From the NCBI GenBank assembly GCA_964406945.1, contig CAYOTO010000046.1:1-25093 (forward strand): a DNA stretch of 25,093 nt, given 5' to 3'. The notes beneath the pieces were generated by a model. The model was not told where the DNA came from, did not search any database, and worked only from the letters and a program-made list of their open reading frames with translations. A program made the position numbers and the translations under genes. Below are positions 23,477-25,093 of this stretch, piece after piece; position 1 is the stretch's first letter, and the number at the start of each line of letters is the position of its first letter. Source of the DNA: UBA2266 sp964406945. Lineage in GTDB: Bacteria > Planctomycetota > Phycisphaerae > Sedimentisphaerales > Anaerobacaceae.

Positions 23477-25015
23477 TCATCGCAAGCCTCCAAGCCTTCG
23501 CTCGAGCTGAGCCTTATACAAATTCCGCGGCTCAATCCTCGCCGGATCGATCGCCTCGAACCACTTCCCGTCCATATCCGTAACCGAATCCTGCGCCGCC
23601 TCGACGCCCACGAAGTTCATCATATCCGGACCCCAGCCGCCGGGCCACTTCTGACCCCGCTCGGCCCTTATACACCAGAAAGTCTCCCAAGCCCCGCAGT
23701 GACGCCCCAGAGCCGCACCGCCCCCGGACTGAAACATCCGCGAACCCTCACCCAGATCGATATCCGTAAACAGATTCGCATGAGGCGCCCGCCTGTGATG
23801 GTCCAGGCACATATCGACGCCGCACCCGCCCGCTGCAACATTACCTGCCGAGCCGCTCGTAACCGTAATATCGTGCATGAACCTCGTCTTGAACTCAAAA
23901 TCTTCGAGCAGATTGTCTTGTCCGCCCAGCGTGATGCCGTGATGACCCGTGGCCTTTCTTTGCCTCTCCCGCGCCCGCTCCGACGTAATCTCAACTCCCC
24001 TGATCGTTATATTATTGCCCGAAATAAACATCCCGCTGTCACTGTTGTGAATCAGCACATTCCGCACCCAGCAGTTCCGCACGCCGCGCATCGCAATCGC
24101 ATTGTATCCCAGCTCCGTAAAATGTCCCTTATATGGCGTAACCGGAAACTCGAACCCCAGATTCTCGATCCCCACCTCCTCCACACTGCACCGCGCCTCG
24201 TAAAACCGCGGCTCCCACTCGAGCCGGACATCCGTCCGCAGCGGCCGGTCGAATACTATACGCCCGTCCGCCTGATCGATCTTCGTAACGCGAAACACAA
24301 ACGCCTCCGCAGCCCGCGACCCGAAATTCTTCATAGCCCCCGGATCACCCGCATAAAGATGCGCCGCCAGATTCTGCTCCTTCGTATCCCGCATCACCAG
24401 CCGGTAATCCTGCCCGACCTCGAATTTGCCCGCATCCGAAACCCGCAGTTTTCTTTGGCCCCGTCGCGCATCGGCCCTCACCGTCGCCAGAACCTTCGAC
24501 GCATGCGATCCCCTCACATAGACAAACCCGCCCGACCACGAGTAATTCGAAGTCGGCCGTCCCCCGGTCGTCGCCCCCATATTCGATTTGATCTTCTCCA
24601 GGGGAACCGGAAAATACAGCACGCTCTTTCGCGGCCCCTCGCCCACCAGCGACACCCCGCTCCGCCGGATATAAAGAAAATCCGTAATCCTGTATTTGCC
24701 CGCCGGAACAAAAACCGCCTGTCCCCTTGACTTGCTGATAGCCTTCTTGAACGCCTCCGTATCATCCGCCTGCCCATCGCCAACCGCTCCAAAGTCCTTC
24801 ACACTGATCTCACCCGCCGGCTCCGGCAGGGGGGCCTCACCCCTTCGATAACCCGCATAAGAAAAGTCCGGCAGCCGACTCGACCCCGACCACAATTGTC
24901 CTTCCTTCCCCCACAATTTCGAATAAGCCGCCTCTTTTGCCCCGGCAATATCCCCCGCACCCGGAACAACAATCAAACCTATCGAAACAACCAGCAAATA
25001 ACGCTTTAAAAACAT
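23477..25015 (-). CDS. Secreted pectate-lyase-3 type beta-helix protein (DUF4955-like)
   Basis: A 512-residue exported protein and first gene of the four-gene cluster. The signal peptide is at about 1-26. A short lead segment, LWSGSSRLPDFSYAGYRRGE (41-60), precedes the pectate-lyase-3 signature VKDFGAVGDGQADDTEAF (72-89), then VFVPAGKYRI and a parallel beta-helix to about 420. The SYAGY lead plus this helix recalls proteins annotated with DUF4955 in polysaccharide loci. An aromatic- and histidine-rich region (CLDHHRRAPH, AWETFWCIRAE) near the end of the helix could form a binding groove. ATG at 25015 has GGGAG with 5-nt spacing; frames open further upstream (to 25066) overlap that site. A TATAAG hexamer at 25035-25040 on the minus strand may be the -10 of the cluster, without a clear -35. 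Enzyme or binding protein is undecided. Confidence 0.8.
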   Translation of the reverse strand: MFLKRYLLVVSIGLIVVPGAGDIAGAKEAAYSKLWGKEGQLWSGSSRLPDFSYAGYRRGEAPLPEPAGEISVKDFGAVGDGQADDTEAFKKAISKSRGQAVFVPAGKYRITDFLYIRRSGVSLVGEGPRKSVLYFPVPLEKIKSNMGATTGGRPTSNYSWSGGFVYVRGSHASKVLATVRADARRGQRKLRVSDAGKFEVGQDYRLVMRDTKEQNLAAHLYAGDPGAMKNFGSRAAEAFVFRVTKIDQADGRIVFDRPLRTDVRLEWEPRFYEARCSVEEVGIENLGFEFPVTPYKGHFTELGYNAIAMRGVRNCWVRNVLIHNSDSGMFISGNNITIRGVEITSERARERQRKATGHHGITLGGQDNLLEDFEFKTRFMHDITVTSGSAGNVAAGGCGVDMCLDHHRRAPHANLFTDIDLGEGSRMFQSGGGAALGRHCGAWETFWCIRAERGQKWPGGWGPDMMNFVGVEAAQDSVTDMDGKWFEAIDPARIEPRNLYKAQLERRLGGLR

Positions 25016-25093
25016 AAAAGCTCCCATCAACAATCTTATACACCAGCAACCCTTGAACGACTGCACAGGTCAGCCGCAAGAGGCTTCTTTTTA

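Noticed and set aside
15046..24730. Very long open frames on the plus strand opposite the minus-strand genes (up to about 560 codons)
   Set aside because: They mirror real genes with signal peptides and known domains, lack ribosome-binding sites, and give Pro/Arg/His-rich products typical of antisense frames in GC-rich DNA.
1..25093. CRISPR array, prophage, insertion sequence or defence system
   Set aside because: I found no regularly spaced direct repeats, transposase or integrase motifs, nuclease or phage structural genes. The only repeats are the scattered intergenic units.

Overview
The window looks like a chromosomal segment of a Planctomycetota bacterium, probably of the Phycisphaerae type. 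That is an inference from gene content: Tat-exported sulfatase, aldo-keto reductase and Gfo/Idh/MocA enzymes, a long secreted HEAT-repeat protein with a beta-sandwich tail, DUF6298-like glycosidases, and several secreted parallel beta-helix proteins. No rRNA or other phylogenetic marker is present. The DNA is moderately GC-rich and densely coded, and most genes lie on the minus strand.

Layout. (1) 49-2252, plus strand: two housekeeping sulfur genes, cysteine synthase (cysK) and the tRNA 2-thiouridylase mnmA. (2) 2381-4883, minus strand: a sulfatase followed by an aldo-keto reductase, both with twin-arginine signals. (3) 5165-7143, minus strand: a secreted TIM-barrel glycosidase-like protein with an apparent discoidin-type insertion, overlapping by GTGA with a small DUF1294 membrane protein. 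(4) 7271-7434: an elongator-type tRNA-Met(CAT) with its own consensus promoter and an intrinsic terminator, followed by a small plus-strand secreted protein. (5) 8029-16134, minus strand: a Tat-exported Gfo/Idh/MocA oxidoreductase, a 785-residue secreted HEAT-repeat protein, two tandem paralogous HEAT proteins, and a secreted beta-rich protein with an internal duplication, coupled by ATGA to the last HEAT gene. (6) 16603-25015: a carbohydrate-active cluster. One DUF6298-like glycosidase is on the plus strand. Convergent to it is a tight four-gene minus-strand run: pectate-lyase-3-type beta-helix, two-module GH55-like beta-helix, second glycosidase-like TIM barrel, and a PL6/chondroitinase-B-like beta-helix protein.

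How the genes may work together: parts 2, 3 and 6 read as exported machinery for an unidentified, possibly sulfated and uronate-containing polysaccharide. Beta-helix lyases or hydrolases would cut the chain, TIM-barrel enzymes trim oligosaccharides, the sulfatase removes sulfate, and the exported oxidoreductases modify sugars. No SusC/SusD pair, regulator or transporter is visible in the window. Degraded copies of a dispersed intergenic repeat (GTCATnCTGAGC...GAAGnATCTGG) sit in several gaps between genes.
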